Positions 22,841 to 31,081 of a stretch of 42,648 nt of DNA are shown piece after piece. The stretch covers positions 1-42,648 of the forward strand of contig NZ_JAHBYD010000037.1 in NCBI RefSeq assembly GCF_019636135.1, given 5' to 3'. Position 1 is the first letter of the stretch; every line of letters begins with the position of its first letter. The DNA is from Phenylobacterium sp. (GTDB lineage: Bacteria > Pseudomonadota > Alphaproteobacteria > Caulobacterales > Caulobacteraceae). Under the pieces are notes generated by a model that worked only from the letters and a program-made list of their open reading frames with translations, did not search any database and was not told the origin of the DNA. Both the position numbers and the translations under genes were made by a program.

Positions 22841-24397
22841 CTAGATCACGGCCTCGATGAGCATCGGGCCGCGCTGTTTCATGGCGCCGGCGAAGGCCTT
22901 CTCGAAGGCCTCGCCGCTGTCGCAGGACACGGCGGGCAGGCCCATGCCCCTGGCGATGGCGACGAAGTCGATGTTCGGGCCGCCGAGGTCGAGCAGCTTC
23001 TTGGCCGACGGCCCCGCCTTGCCGGCGCCCGTCCGCTCCATCTCCACGTTCAGGATCCGGTACGTGTAGTTGGCGAAGACCACGACGGTGATGTCGAGGT
23101 TCTCGCGCGCCATCGTCCAGAGGGCCTGGATCGTGTACATCGCCGCGCCATCGCCGTTGAGGCTCAGCACCTTGCGGTCGGGCGCCGCCACCGCCGCGCC
23201 GACGGCCAGCGGCAGGCCGATGCCGATGGCCCCGCCGGTCAGCGCCAGCACCTCGTGCGGTCGCGCCGCCGCCGTGCCGGCCGCCACGCCGGCGCCGGAG
23301 GTCACCGCATCATCGCAGACGATCGCGCCCTCGGGCATGTGGCGGGCGATCGAGGCGCCGGCGGCATAGGCGGTGAGCTTGCCGGTGGGCGCCGCGTCGG
23401 GGATCGCGAGCGCCTGGACCGGGCCGGCCTTCGGGGCGCCGAGCGCGTCGGCCAGGGCGGCGAGGCCTTCGACGGAGTCCTCGTTCCGCGCGGCGAGCGT
23501 GAGGGTCGCGCAGCCTTCCGGCACGAGCACGCTGGGGCGATCCGGATAGGCGAAGAAGGCGACGGGCGTCGTCGTGCCGGCGAAGACCATCAGGTCGACG
23601 CCCTGGAGTTCGGCGAGCGCCATCTCGCCGAAGTACTGCATCTTCTTCGGCGCGAAGCCGCCGGCGCCCTTCGGCTGCCGGGCGACGAAGGTGTCGGTGT
23701 AGACGGTGACGCCCGCGGCCTGCAGGCGCGCGGCCTGGGCCAGGGCCTCGGCGCGGCAGGCCTGGCCGCCCAGCAGGACGACCGGGTTCTTCGCCGCCCT
23801 GATCGCCCTGGCGGCGGCGTCGACGGCCGGGCCGGACGGCGCAGGCCGCACCGGCTTCTGGGCGAGCACGGTCTCGCTCTTGGCGGGGAGCCAGGCGCTG
23901 TCGGCCGGCAGGATCAGGCTGACCGGGCCGCCGGGCGGGCCGTAGCTGGCGGCGACGGCCTCGGCGGTGACGGCGGCGACGCTGTCGGGCGTGTCGGCCG
24001 ACTTCGTCCAGATGGAGTTCGGTTTCACCAGGGTGGCGATGTCGGAGTTCAGCGGCGCGTCGTACTGGCGGTGGTAGGTGGCGTGGTCGCCGATGACGTT
24101 GACGATCGGGGTGAAGGCGCGGCGCGCATTGTGCAGGTTGGCGACGCCGTTGCCGTAGCCGGGCCCCAGGTGCAGCAGGGTGCAGGCCGGCCTGTCGGCG
24201 ATGCGGCCGTAGCCGTCGGCGGCGCCGGTCGCCACGCCCTCGAACTGGCAGAGCACCGGGCGCATGGCCGGCACGCCGTCGAGGGCGGCGACGAACTGCA
24301 TCTCCGACGTGCCGGGGTTGGCGAAGCAGGCGGTGACCTCGTTGGCCACCAGGGTCGAGATCAGGGCGTCTGCCCCGTTTTTGGCGGCGCCGTTCAT
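22841..24397 (-). CDS. ThDP-dependent enzyme of the acetolactate synthase/benzoylformate decarboxylase group
   Basis: The protein has 518 residues. FANPGTSEMQFVAALD opens the N-terminal domain. LCQFEGVATGAADGYGRIAD carries Glu53, the glutamate that activates thiamine diphosphate. LNGDGAAMYTIQALWTMARE (GDG at 415-417) with Asn443 forms the C-terminal cofactor motif that binds Mg-ThDP. Despite common labels it is probably not a housekeeping acetolactate synthase: it is short and no regulatory-subunit gene is near. It starts directly after the stop of the CoA-ligase gene (TGAATG), which suggests a joint role with it in 2-oxo-acid or aromatic-acid conversion; that is inference. Confidence 0.85.
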   Translation of the reverse strand: MNGAAKNGADALISTLVANEVTACFANPGTSEMQFVAALDGVPAMRPVLCQFEGVATGAADGYGRIADRPACTLLHLGPGYGNGVANLHNARRAFTPIVNVIGDHATYHRQYDAPLNSDIATLVKPNSIWTKSADTPDSVAAVTAEAVAASYGPPGGPVSLILPADSAWLPAKSETVLAQKPVRPAPSGPAVDAAARAIRAAKNPVVLLGGQACRAEALAQAARLQAAGVTVYTDTFVARQPKGAGGFAPKKMQYFGEMALAELQGVDLMVFAGTTTPVAFFAYPDRPSVLVPEGCATLTLAARNEDSVEGLAALADALGAPKAGPVQALAIPDAAPTGKLTAYAAGASIARHMPEGAIVCDDAVTSGAGVAAGTAAARPHEVLALTGGAIGIGLPLAVGAAVAAPDRKVLSLNGDGAAMYTIQALWTMARENLDITVVVFANYTYRILNVEMERTGAGKAGPSAKKLLDLGGPNIDFVAIARGMGLPAVSCDSGEAFEKAFAGAMKQRGPMLIEAVI

Positions 24398-26176
24398 TCA
24401 GAACACCATCACGTCAGAGGGAGCGGGGTTGGCGAAGAGGCGGTCGGCCGCCGCGGACCGGACCGCGCGGGCGACGGGCTGGGCGATGTAGCCCTTGTCG
24501 GTGATCTCGCCGGCGTTGGGATCGGGCGGGTCGGGCAGCACCAGCGCACGCGCGACGCGGCCGCCGGCGCTCTTGGCGCGGGCGTTGAATGCCGCGAGGC
24601 CCTGGCGCACCGCCGCCTCGATGTCGGCGCGCGGCAGGGTCGGGTTCGGATAGAGCAGGAGGCCCACGCTCTCCTGGTTCTCGCCGCAGACGATGGCGTC
24701 GGTGACCACGCCGCCCCCGACGGCGTTCAGCGCCTGGATGCGCAGGTCGCCGACGACGACGAAGGTGCCGGACGCCAGCTTGAAGTTCTCGGAGATGCGG
24801 CCGTCGAAGACGAGGCCGGCCTCGGGATTGCCCGGCTCGGCGAAGCGGGCGGCGTCGCCCAGGCGGTAGTAGCCCTCGTCGTCGAAGGCGGCGGCCGACT
24901 TCTCGGGCTGGTTCAGGTAGCCCTCGGTGACCTGCGGGCCCTTCACGCGGAACTCGAGCTTGCCGGCTTCGGGCAGCAGCCGCACCGAGCAGCCGGGCAG
25001 CGGCAGGCCCATCAGGCCCATGCGGGCGTTCGTCCAGTGGACGTTGGAGGCCGTCGGGCCGGTCTCGGTCGCGCCATAGCCCGAACCGAAGCTGATGCGC
25101 TCGCCCACGGTGCGCACCGCCACCGCCTGGATGCGGTCGGCGTAGGCCTGGCCCAGCGCCGCGCCGCCGTACTGCAGGAGCCGGACGCGGGAGAAGAAGT
25201 TGCGGGCCAGCGCCTCGTCGCGCTCCAGCTCGTCGGCGAACAGCATCCAGGCCGCCGGCACCATGTTCTGGTAGGTCGGCGCGATCTCGCGGAGGTTCCG
25301 GACGGTCTCGGCGAAGCGGCCCGCGACGGGCTGGCCGGCGTCGATGTAGAGCGATCCGCCGCGGTGGGCCGAATAGTGCAGGATCGCGTTGGCGCCGAGG
25401 CTGTGGCTCCAGGGCGCGGAGTGGACCATCACCGGCGGGTCGGGATCGTCGAAGCAGGCGGTGATCTGGGCGGAATTGGTGCTCATCGCCCGATGGGTGT
25501 TGATCACCGCCTTCGGAAGCCCGGTGGAGCCCGAGGTGAGCAGGTACTTGGCATGCTGCCCGGGCCGGGCGGTCGGCGCGGCCGATCCGTGGCCGTAGAG
25601 CGCGTCCTGCGCCACGTCGCCGGGGCGGGCGTTCTTCCCGGCGATCACCGGCAGGCCGGCCAGGACGTCGGCGGCGAGGCCGTCGGCGAAGAGGGCGGCG
25701 TCCTCGGTGTAGACGGCGGCCGGGTTCAGCACCTGGCAGGCGTGGGTGAGGCGGGTGAGGTTCGCGCCCGGCAGGCCGTACTGCGGCGAGACGGGGGCCA
25801 CCGGCATGCCCTGGCCCATGGCGGCGTAGGCGATCAGCGCATGGTCGATGGTGTTGCGCGCCAGGATCAGCAGCGGCCGGTCGCCGACGACGCCCAGGCT
25901 GCGCAGGCCCGCCGCGAGCGCGCCGATCCGCTGCCACGCCTCGGCGAAGGTGAGCGTGCGCCAGCCGTCTCCGGAGCGCTCGGCCAGCCACACGCGGTCG
26001 GGCGCGGCTTCGGCCCAGTGGGCCAGCGCCGAGACGGTGGTCTGGTGGCGCGCGTCGAACGGCGCGGGGTTGGTGAGGACGACCTCGCCGCCGGGCCGCT
26101 CGTCGACCACCAGGCGTCGCGGCGCATAGCGCGGGTCGCGGAACGGGGCGGTCGCGATGGAGAGCTCGGCGTCCAT
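24398..26176 (-). CDS. Feruloyl-CoA-synthase-like acyl-CoA ligase (ANL superfamily)
   Basis: The protein has 592 residues. KYLLTSGSTGLPKAVINTH (P-loop at about 214-222) and SGYGATETGP (adenylation motif) are standard. YYRLGDAARF and the near-terminal EITDKGYIAQ with catalytic Lys561 complete the core. MVHSAPWSHSLGANAILHYS and the DPRYAPRRLV start point to the feruloyl-CoA synthase branch, which activates hydroxycinnamic acids. Exact substrate is unproven and no enoyl-CoA hydratase/aldolase gene lies nearby. On the minus strand a 6-bp hairpin (GGCCCC/GGGGCC) abuts the start codon. It lies 38 bp downstream of the oxidoreductase gene and directly before the ThDP gene. Confidence 0.85.
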   Translation of the reverse strand: MDAELSIATAPFRDPRYAPRRLVVDERPGGEVVLTNPAPFDARHQTTVSALAHWAEAAPDRVWLAERSGDGWRTLTFAEAWQRIGALAAGLRSLGVVGDRPLLILARNTIDHALIAYAAMGQGMPVAPVSPQYGLPGANLTRLTHACQVLNPAAVYTEDAALFADGLAADVLAGLPVIAGKNARPGDVAQDALYGHGSAAPTARPGQHAKYLLTSGSTGLPKAVINTHRAMSTNSAQITACFDDPDPPVMVHSAPWSHSLGANAILHYSAHRGGSLYIDAGQPVAGRFAETVRNLREIAPTYQNMVPAAWMLFADELERDEALARNFFSRVRLLQYGGAALGQAYADRIQAVAVRTVGERISFGSGYGATETGPTASNVHWTNARMGLMGLPLPGCSVRLLPEAGKLEFRVKGPQVTEGYLNQPEKSAAAFDDEGYYRLGDAARFAEPGNPEAGLVFDGRISENFKLASGTFVVVGDLRIQALNAVGGGVVTDAIVCGENQESVGLLLYPNPTLPRADIEAAVRQGLAAFNARAKSAGGRVARALVLPDPPDPNAGEITDKGYIAQPVARAVRSAAADRLFANPAPSDVMVF

Positions 26177-26195
26177 GGCCCCGAGTTACGGGGCC
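26177..26195 (-). promoter_or_regulatory. Hairpin abutting the start codon of the CoA-ligase gene
   Basis: On the minus strand GGCCCC, a 7-nt loop GTAACTC, and GGGGCC end exactly at the base before ATG. The only SD-like purine run (GGGG) is in the right arm, so the fold would hide the ribosome site. It could set the ratio between the oxidoreductase and the ligase. It may also be chance in 70% GC DNA. Confidence 0.35.
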
Positions 26196-26214
26196 GCCGC
26201 GCGAAAGGGAAGCC

Positions 26215-27198
26215 TCAGGCCGCGGCGCGGACCAGCATCTTGCCGGCGTTCCTGCCCTCGAAGAGGCCGACGAGGGCCTCGGGCGCGCGGTCGAAGCCGT
26301 CGAGGATCGTCTCCTGGTACCTGATCTTCCCCGACTTCAGCCAGCCCGTCATGTCGGACTGGAACCGGGCCTGCAGGTGCGGGAAATCGGTGGCCACGAA
26401 GCCCTCCATGCGCACGCGGCTGTAGATCATGCTGGAGAGGTTCTTCACCCCGATCCGGTCACCGTTGTAGGTCGAGATCATGCCGCAGACGGCGATGCGG
26501 CCGCGGAGGTTCATGCGCGGCAGGACCGCGTCGAGGGTCTCGCCGCCGACGTTCTCGAAATAGACGTCGATCCCCTTCGGCATGGCTTCGCGCAGCGCGC
26601 TCGCCAGGGGTTGCTTGCGGTAGTTGATGACAGCGTCGAGGCCGGCCTCGTCGCGCAGCCAGGCGGCCTTGTCGTCCGAGCCGGTGGAGCCGGCGACCCA
26701 GCAGCCCTTGATCTTCGCGATCTGCGCCGCGACCGAGCCCACGGCGCCGGCCGCGGTGGAGACGAACACCTGCTCGCCGTCCTTCAGCGCGCCCGTCTCC
26801 AGGAGGCCGCCGTAGGCCGTGATGCCGGTGCCGCCGAGGGCGTGCATGTAGACGCTGAGCGGCAGGTCCGGGTCGGGCGCCAGCTTCAGCAGGCCGCGGC
26901 CGTCGGAGACGAAGCGCTCCTGCATGCCGGCGCCGTGGCGCGCGAGGTCGCCTTCCCGGAAATCGGGGTGGCGCGACTGGACGACCCGGGCGATGCCGCC
27001 GCCCAGCATCGGCGCGTCCAGCGGCTGGTCGGCGTCGAGCCGCGGCCGCATGTAGGGATCGACCGAGACCAGCAGCGCCTGGAGCTGCACCTGCCCGTCG
27101 GCGGCGTCGGGCGTCTCGACGGGCACGACGGCGAAGTCGTCGGGGCGGACCATCCCGTTCGGGCGGCGGGCAAGGCGGATCTGGCGGGACGGGGTCAT
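26215..27198 (-). CDS. NADP-dependent MDR-family oxidoreductase (zinc-independent)
   Basis: The protein has 327 residues from the ATG at 27198, giving MTPSRQIRLARRPNG. SVDPYMRPRLD at the N-terminus and GTGITAYGGLLETG before the Rossmann motif STAAGAVGSVAAQIAK (about 147-162) are typical of the YncB/prostaglandin reductase/leukotriene dehydrogenase branch of medium-chain reductases. VYFENVGGETLDAVLPRMN is also characteristic. The structural zinc cysteines are absent, as expected. Members reduce the C=C bond of enones and enals. It is the first gene of the likely operon with the CoA ligase and ThDP enzyme. Confidence 0.92.
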   Translation of the reverse strand: MTPSRQIRLARRPNGMVRPDDFAVVPVETPDAADGQVQLQALLVSVDPYMRPRLDADQPLDAPMLGGGIARVVQSRHPDFREGDLARHGAGMQERFVSDGRGLLKLAPDPDLPLSVYMHALGGTGITAYGGLLETGALKDGEQVFVSTAAGAVGSVAAQIAKIKGCWVAGSTGSDDKAAWLRDEAGLDAVINYRKQPLASALREAMPKGIDVYFENVGGETLDAVLPRMNLRGRIAVCGMISTYNGDRIGVKNLSSMIYSRVRMEGFVATDFPHLQARFQSDMTGWLKSGKIRYQETILDGFDRAPEALVGLFEGRNAGKMLVRAAA

Positions 27199-27364
27199 CG
27201 GGGCGCTCGCGGTCTGGACGGGGCGCCGTGGTAGCACGAGCCGGGCCGCGGCTCACCCGCGGTCTTCGCCACCCTGGGAGGCGCCGTTCGCCCGTCGCTT
27301 GCGGAGCCTTCCGAAGCTTGGCCGGACGTGGCAAAGGTCTCCGGGGTCAGGGGGCGTTCCGGTC

Positions 27365-29110
27365 ATGCCTGAGAGGAGTGCTGCAGCGCGTGCGCGGTCC
27401 GCGCTGGCTCGTGGCGCGCTGCTCGAGGCGTACGACATCCTGCAGCAGGTGGCCGAGCACGAGAGCGGCGCGCTGGACTATCTGCGGGTGCTGACGCTGG
27501 CGCGCCTGGGCGACACCGAACGCGCGCTGAAGCTGTACGACGCCTACGGCCTGGGCGCGCGGGACGACGTGGACGCGCTCTCGCTGCAGGCCCGGCTGCT
27601 GAAGGACCGCGGGTTCGCCTCCGGCGCCGGCGGCCGGGACGCGACCCTGACCGAGGCGTGCAAGCTCTACGCGCGGGTCTACCGCCGCACCCGCGACACC
27701 TATCCGGCGGTCAACGCCGCGACGCTGGCCTGGATCACCGGCCGCACCGTGCTGGCGCGGCAGCTCGCGCGGACGGTCCTGGCCAACCCGACCGTGCAGG
27801 CGGCGAGCGACTACTACGGCCTCGCCACCGTGGCCGAGGCCCGGATCGTGCTGGGCGACTTCGCCGGGGCGGAGGCGGCGCTGGCGGCGGCGCTGGCCGC
27901 GGCCGACGCCGACGCGGGCAAGCGCTCGACCACCGTCCTGCAGTTGCAGAGGCTCGAGCCGACCATCCCCGACCGCAAGGCGATCGCGCCGCTCCTGGCG
28001 ATGATCCGGCCGCCCTCGGTGGCCAGCTACTGCGGCCACATCTTCCTGGAGGACGCGGCGCTGGAGGCCGATCTCGGCAAGCGGATCGACGCGGCGCTGA
28101 AGAGGGAGGACGTGGGCTACGCCTACGGCTCGCTGGCCGCGGGCAGCGACATCCTGATCGCCGAGCGGCTGCTGGCGCGCGGCGGCGAACTGCACGTGGT
28201 GCTGCCGGTCGCCGAGGAGGACTTCCTCGCGCAGTCCGTGATTCCGGCCGGCGGGCGTTGGGCGGAACGCTATCAGGCGTGCCGCGCGCAGGCGTCGTCG
28301 CTGACCTTCTCGTCCACGATGAGCCATGTGGGCGGGCAGGGGCAGTTCGCCTACGGCGCCAAGGTGGGCATGGGCATGGCGCGGCTGCGCGCGCGGCACC
28401 TGAACAGCCGCGCGGTGCAGGTGGCGGTGGCCGAGACCGCAGGCGCGACCGGCACCCTGACCCGCTCCGACATACGCGCCTGGCAGGACACCGGAGGCGT
28501 CTCGGTGATCGTGGAAGCGCAGAACATCCGCCGGCCGGTCAAGCCGCCGGGGCCCGCGGCGGTGTCGGACGTGGGGCGCGGGACGCATGGGCTGATGTTC
28601 ACCGACTTCCCGGGCTTCGCGCGGCTGGACGAACGCGTGCTGCCCACCTTCCAGGTGGAGGTGATGGCGCGGGCCGGCGTGGCGCTCCAGCGCAATGCGG
28701 AGTCGATCCGCTACTCGAACACCTGGGGCGACGCGCTCTACGTGGTGTTCGACGGCGCGCTGCAGGCGGCGCAGACCTCGCTCGACCTCTGCGAGGAGTT
28801 GACGGCGATCGACACCCAGGCGCTGGGCGTCCGCGAGGGTGCGACCATGCGGATCGCGCTCCACTTCGGCCCGACCTACTGGGGCGAGGACCCGGTGACG
28901 GGGCGGACCAACTACTACGGCTCGGAGGTCTCGCGGGCGGCGCGGATCGAGCCGGTGACGCCGCCGGGCAGCGTCTACGTCACCGAACCCTTCGCGGCGG
29001 TGCTGGAGATGGAGGCCGAGCACGACTTCATGTGCAACTACGTCGGCCAGGTGGACCTGCCCAAAGGCTACGGCACCTTCCCGCTCTACCACCTGAAGCA
29101 CCGCGGGTGA
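27365..29110 (+). CDS. TPR, SLOG-like and degenerate class III cyclase fusion protein
   Basis: The protein has 581 residues. Residues 10-200 are helical repeats of TPR type. Residues 245-300, with GYAYGSLAAGSDILIAERLL and GELHVVLPVAEEDF, resemble a SLOG/LOG nucleotide-binding fold. Residues 408-545 resemble a class III nucleotide cyclase: MFTDFPGF with metal Asp414, NTWGDALYVVFD with Asp456, and YYGSEVSRAARIE with Arg527. The substrate-selecting lysine position is Asn452 and the transition-state asparagine position is Ser523, so normal cyclase activity is doubtful. No signal peptide is present. It may sense or bind nucleotides. It is divergent from the MDR gene and stands before parDE. Confidence 0.75.
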   Translation: MPERSAAARARSALARGALLEAYDILQQVAEHESGALDYLRVLTLARLGDTERALKLYDAYGLGARDDVDALSLQARLLKDRGFASGAGGRDATLTEACKLYARVYRRTRDTYPAVNAATLAWITGRTVLARQLARTVLANPTVQAASDYYGLATVAEARIVLGDFAGAEAALAAALAAADADAGKRSTTVLQLQRLEPTIPDRKAIAPLLAMIRPPSVASYCGHIFLEDAALEADLGKRIDAALKREDVGYAYGSLAAGSDILIAERLLARGGELHVVLPVAEEDFLAQSVIPAGGRWAERYQACRAQASSLTFSSTMSHVGGQGQFAYGAKVGMGMARLRARHLNSRAVQVAVAETAGATGTLTRSDIRAWQDTGGVSVIVEAQNIRRPVKPPGPAAVSDVGRGTHGLMFTDFPGFARLDERVLPTFQVEVMARAGVALQRNAESIRYSNTWGDALYVVFDGALQAAQTSLDLCEELTAIDTQALGVREGATMRIALHFGPTYWGEDPVTGRTNYYGSEVSRAARIEPVTPPGSVYVTEPFAAVLEMEAEHDFMCNYVGQVDLPKGYGTFPLYHLKHRG

Positions 29111-29208
29111 TCGGGATCGAGGCCTTCGGTTGGCGCCGAGCGAGGGCCGCGCGGGCGGCGGATTCGACAGTCAGGCGCGGACTTTTGCTGCGTGTGTTAT
29201 CGTAGGGC

Positions 29209-29466
29209 ATGCGCATCGACCTCCCGCCAGATCTGGAAGCCATCGTCGACGACTTGGTCGGGTCCGGGCGCTATACCGATCCCATCGACGTGGCTCGAGC
29301 GGCCCTTGCATTGCTGGATGACGAGTTCGCGCATTTTCGAGCTTTGCAGCGCGAGATCGAGATCGGGGCCGGCAGCCCGGCGATCGAGCGGCCTGTTCGT
29401 GATGTCTTCGCCGACGTGAAGCGCCGGGGGCGCGAGGAACTGGCCGCCCGCCGCGCCGCGGAATGA
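29209..29466 (+). CDS. parD: ParD/CopG-like antitoxin
   Basis: The protein has 85 residues. MRIDLPPDLEAIVDDLVGSG followed by YTDPIDVARAALALLDDE is the ribbon-helix-helix pattern of ParD/CopG antitoxins. The charged tail (VFADVKRRGREELAARRAAE) likely binds the toxin. The parE start overlaps its stop (ATGA). No clear palindromic operator is visible in the 98 bp before it, unlike vapB. Confidence 0.85.
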   Translation: MRIDLPPDLEAIVDDLVGSGRYTDPIDVARAALALLDDEFAHFRALQREIEIGAGSPAIERPVRDVFADVKRRGREELAARRAAE

Positions 29467-29750
29467 TCGTCAGGCTCACGGAGGCGGCGAAGGACGATCT
29501 CCTGGAAATCTGGCGCTACATCGTCGTCGACAGTCCTGGCGCAGCCGATCGGCAACTCGACCGTATCGAGGCGGCCATCGCACGTTTGGCTGATTTCCCG
29601 AATCTGGGCGTGGCGCGCGACGAGCTACGAGAGGGGCTTCGGATGCTGCGGGTCGATCGATACGCGGTCTTCTACAGCTATCGAAGCCGACGCGTCCGTG
29701 TCGAGCGCATCCTCCACGCAAGTCGTGACGCGACTTCGATCGGCTTCTAG
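29463..29750 (+). CDS. parE: ParE-type toxin (RelE/ParE superfamily)
   Basis: The protein has 95 residues. MIVRLTEAAKDDLLEIWRYI and ADRQLDRIEAAIARLADFPN are the ParE N-terminal helices. RMLRVDRYAVFYSYRSRRVR and VERILHASRD form the C-terminal sheet. ParE toxins poison DNA gyrase, whereas the related RelE proteins cleave mRNA; this sequence looks closer to ParE. Its stop overlaps that of the convergent dihydroorotase gene by 4 bp. Confidence 0.88.
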   Translation: MIVRLTEAAKDDLLEIWRYIVVDSPGAADRQLDRIEAAIARLADFPNLGVARDELREGLRMLRVDRYAVFYSYRSRRVRVERILHASRDATSIGF

Positions 29751-31081
29751 TTCGCCAGCGTCTCGCGGAAGCGGACGGGATGGCCCTGGCCTTTCAGGAC
29801 GATCTCGTCGTCGCGCATGACGACCTGGCCGCGGATGATGGTGGCCATGGGCCAGCCCTTGGCTTCCAGGCCATCGAATGGGGTCCAGCCCGAGCGGGTG
29901 GCCATCTGGTCGTGGGTGATGGTGCGCCGGGCCTTGAGGTCCACGAGGGTCAGGTCGGCGTCGTAGCCCACGGCCATGCGGCCCTTGTCGGCGAGGTCGA
30001 AGATACGGTTGGCGCCATGGCTGGTCAGGTCGACCAGGCGCTCCAGGCTGAGACGGCCCTCGGCCACGTGGGTCAGCATGATCGGCAGCAGCGTCTGCAC
30101 CCCCGGCATGCCCGACGGCGAGGCGGGGTAGGGCCGCGCCTTCTCCTCGCGGGTGTGCGGGGCGTGGTCGGAACCCAGGACGTCGGCGACGCCGTTGGCG
30201 ATCCCGGCCCAGACGCCCATGCGGTGATAATGGTCGCGGATCGGCGGGTTCATCTGGGCGAAGGCCTTCAGGCGTTCGTAGGCCTCGGGGCCCTCCAGGG
30301 TGAGGTGCTGGGGGGTCACCTCGACCGACGCCACGTCCTTGTGGGCGGCGAGGTACTCGATCTCTTCCTTCGTGGTGACGTGCAGGACGTGGATGCGCTT
30401 GCCGGTCTTGTGGGCCAGGCCCACAAGGCGGTGCGTCGACTGGATGGCCGACTGGGCGTCGCGGACCTCGGGGTGGCTGGTCCAGTCGCCGGTGCGGGCC
30501 AGCGGGCGGCGGTCGGCCAGGCGGTACTCGTCCTCGGAGTGGAAGGCGGCCCGGCGGTTGATGTGGCGCAGCACCTGCTCGACGCCCTCGTCGTCCTGCA
30601 CCAGCAGCGTGCCGGTGGACGCGCCCATGAACACCTTCACGCCGCAGCAGCCCGGCAGGCGCTCCAACTCGCCCAGGAACCGGGCGTTCTCGTGCGTGCC
30701 GCCGACGTAGAAGGCGTGGTCGCAATGCATGCGGCCCTTGGCGCGGGCCAGCTTGTCGGCCAGCGCGTCGGGATCGGTGGTGGTGGGCTCGGTGTTCGGC
30801 ATCTCGAACACGGCGACGACGCCGCCCAGGACGGCGCACTGCGAGCCGGTCTCCAGGTCTTCCTTCCATTCCAGCCCCGGCTCGCGGAAGTGGACCTGGG
30901 TGTCGATGACGCCGGGCATGACCGTGAGCCCCGTGGCGTCGAACACCTCGCCGGCGCTGGCCTGGCCCAGGTCGCCGATGGCGGCGAACTTGCCGTCCCT
31001 GATCCCGATGTCGGCCGGGCCGCGGCCCGCATGGTTCACGACGTCGCCGCCGCGCACGATCAGGTCGTAAGTGTCAGGCAT
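29747..31081 (-). CDS. pyrC: Dihydroorotase, class I type
   Basis: The protein has 444 residues and is a predicted zinc enzyme of the pyrimidine pathway that interconverts carbamoyl-aspartate and dihydroorotate. VMPGVIDTQVHFREPGLEWK, CGVKVFMGASTG, HVLHVTTKEEIEYL, and GSDHAPHTREEKARPYPASP are the family blocks. The first metal motif reads D60-T-Q62-V-H64 instead of the usual D-x-H-x-H, so one expected ligand is glutamine. The same DTQVH/DDQVH form occurs in a known subgroup annotated as dihydroorotase, but a related cyclic amidohydrolase activity is possible. It starts inside the last codons of the GT9 gene (8-bp overlap). Confidence 0.85.
   Translation of the reverse strand: MPDTYDLIVRGGDVVNHAGRGPADIGIRDGKFAAIGDLGQASAGEVFDATGLTVMPGVIDTQVHFREPGLEWKEDLETGSQCAVLGGVVAVFEMPNTEPTTTDPDALADKLARAKGRMHCDHAFYVGGTHENARFLGELERLPGCCGVKVFMGASTGTLLVQDDEGVEQVLRHINRRAAFHSEDEYRLADRRPLARTGDWTSHPEVRDAQSAIQSTHRLVGLAHKTGKRIHVLHVTTKEEIEYLAAHKDVASVEVTPQHLTLEGPEAYERLKAFAQMNPPIRDHYHRMGVWAGIANGVADVLGSDHAPHTREEKARPYPASPSGMPGVQTLLPIMLTHVAEGRLSLERLVDLTSHGANRIFDLADKGRMAVGYDADLTLVDLKARRTITHDQMATRSGWTPFDGLEAKGWPMATIIRGQVVMRDDEIVLKGQGHPVRFRETLAN

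Noticed and set aside
22841..24397. Calling the ThDP enzyme ilvB
   Set aside because: No small-subunit gene follows, the protein is shorter than IlvB, and it is coupled to a CoA ligase instead.
22676..26425. A plus-strand open frame of about 1249 codons
   Set aside because: It is antisense to the ThDP enzyme and CoA-ligase genes, both with full motifs. Its composition (Arg/Gly/Val/His-rich, no domain) is the usual mirror of GC-rich genes.
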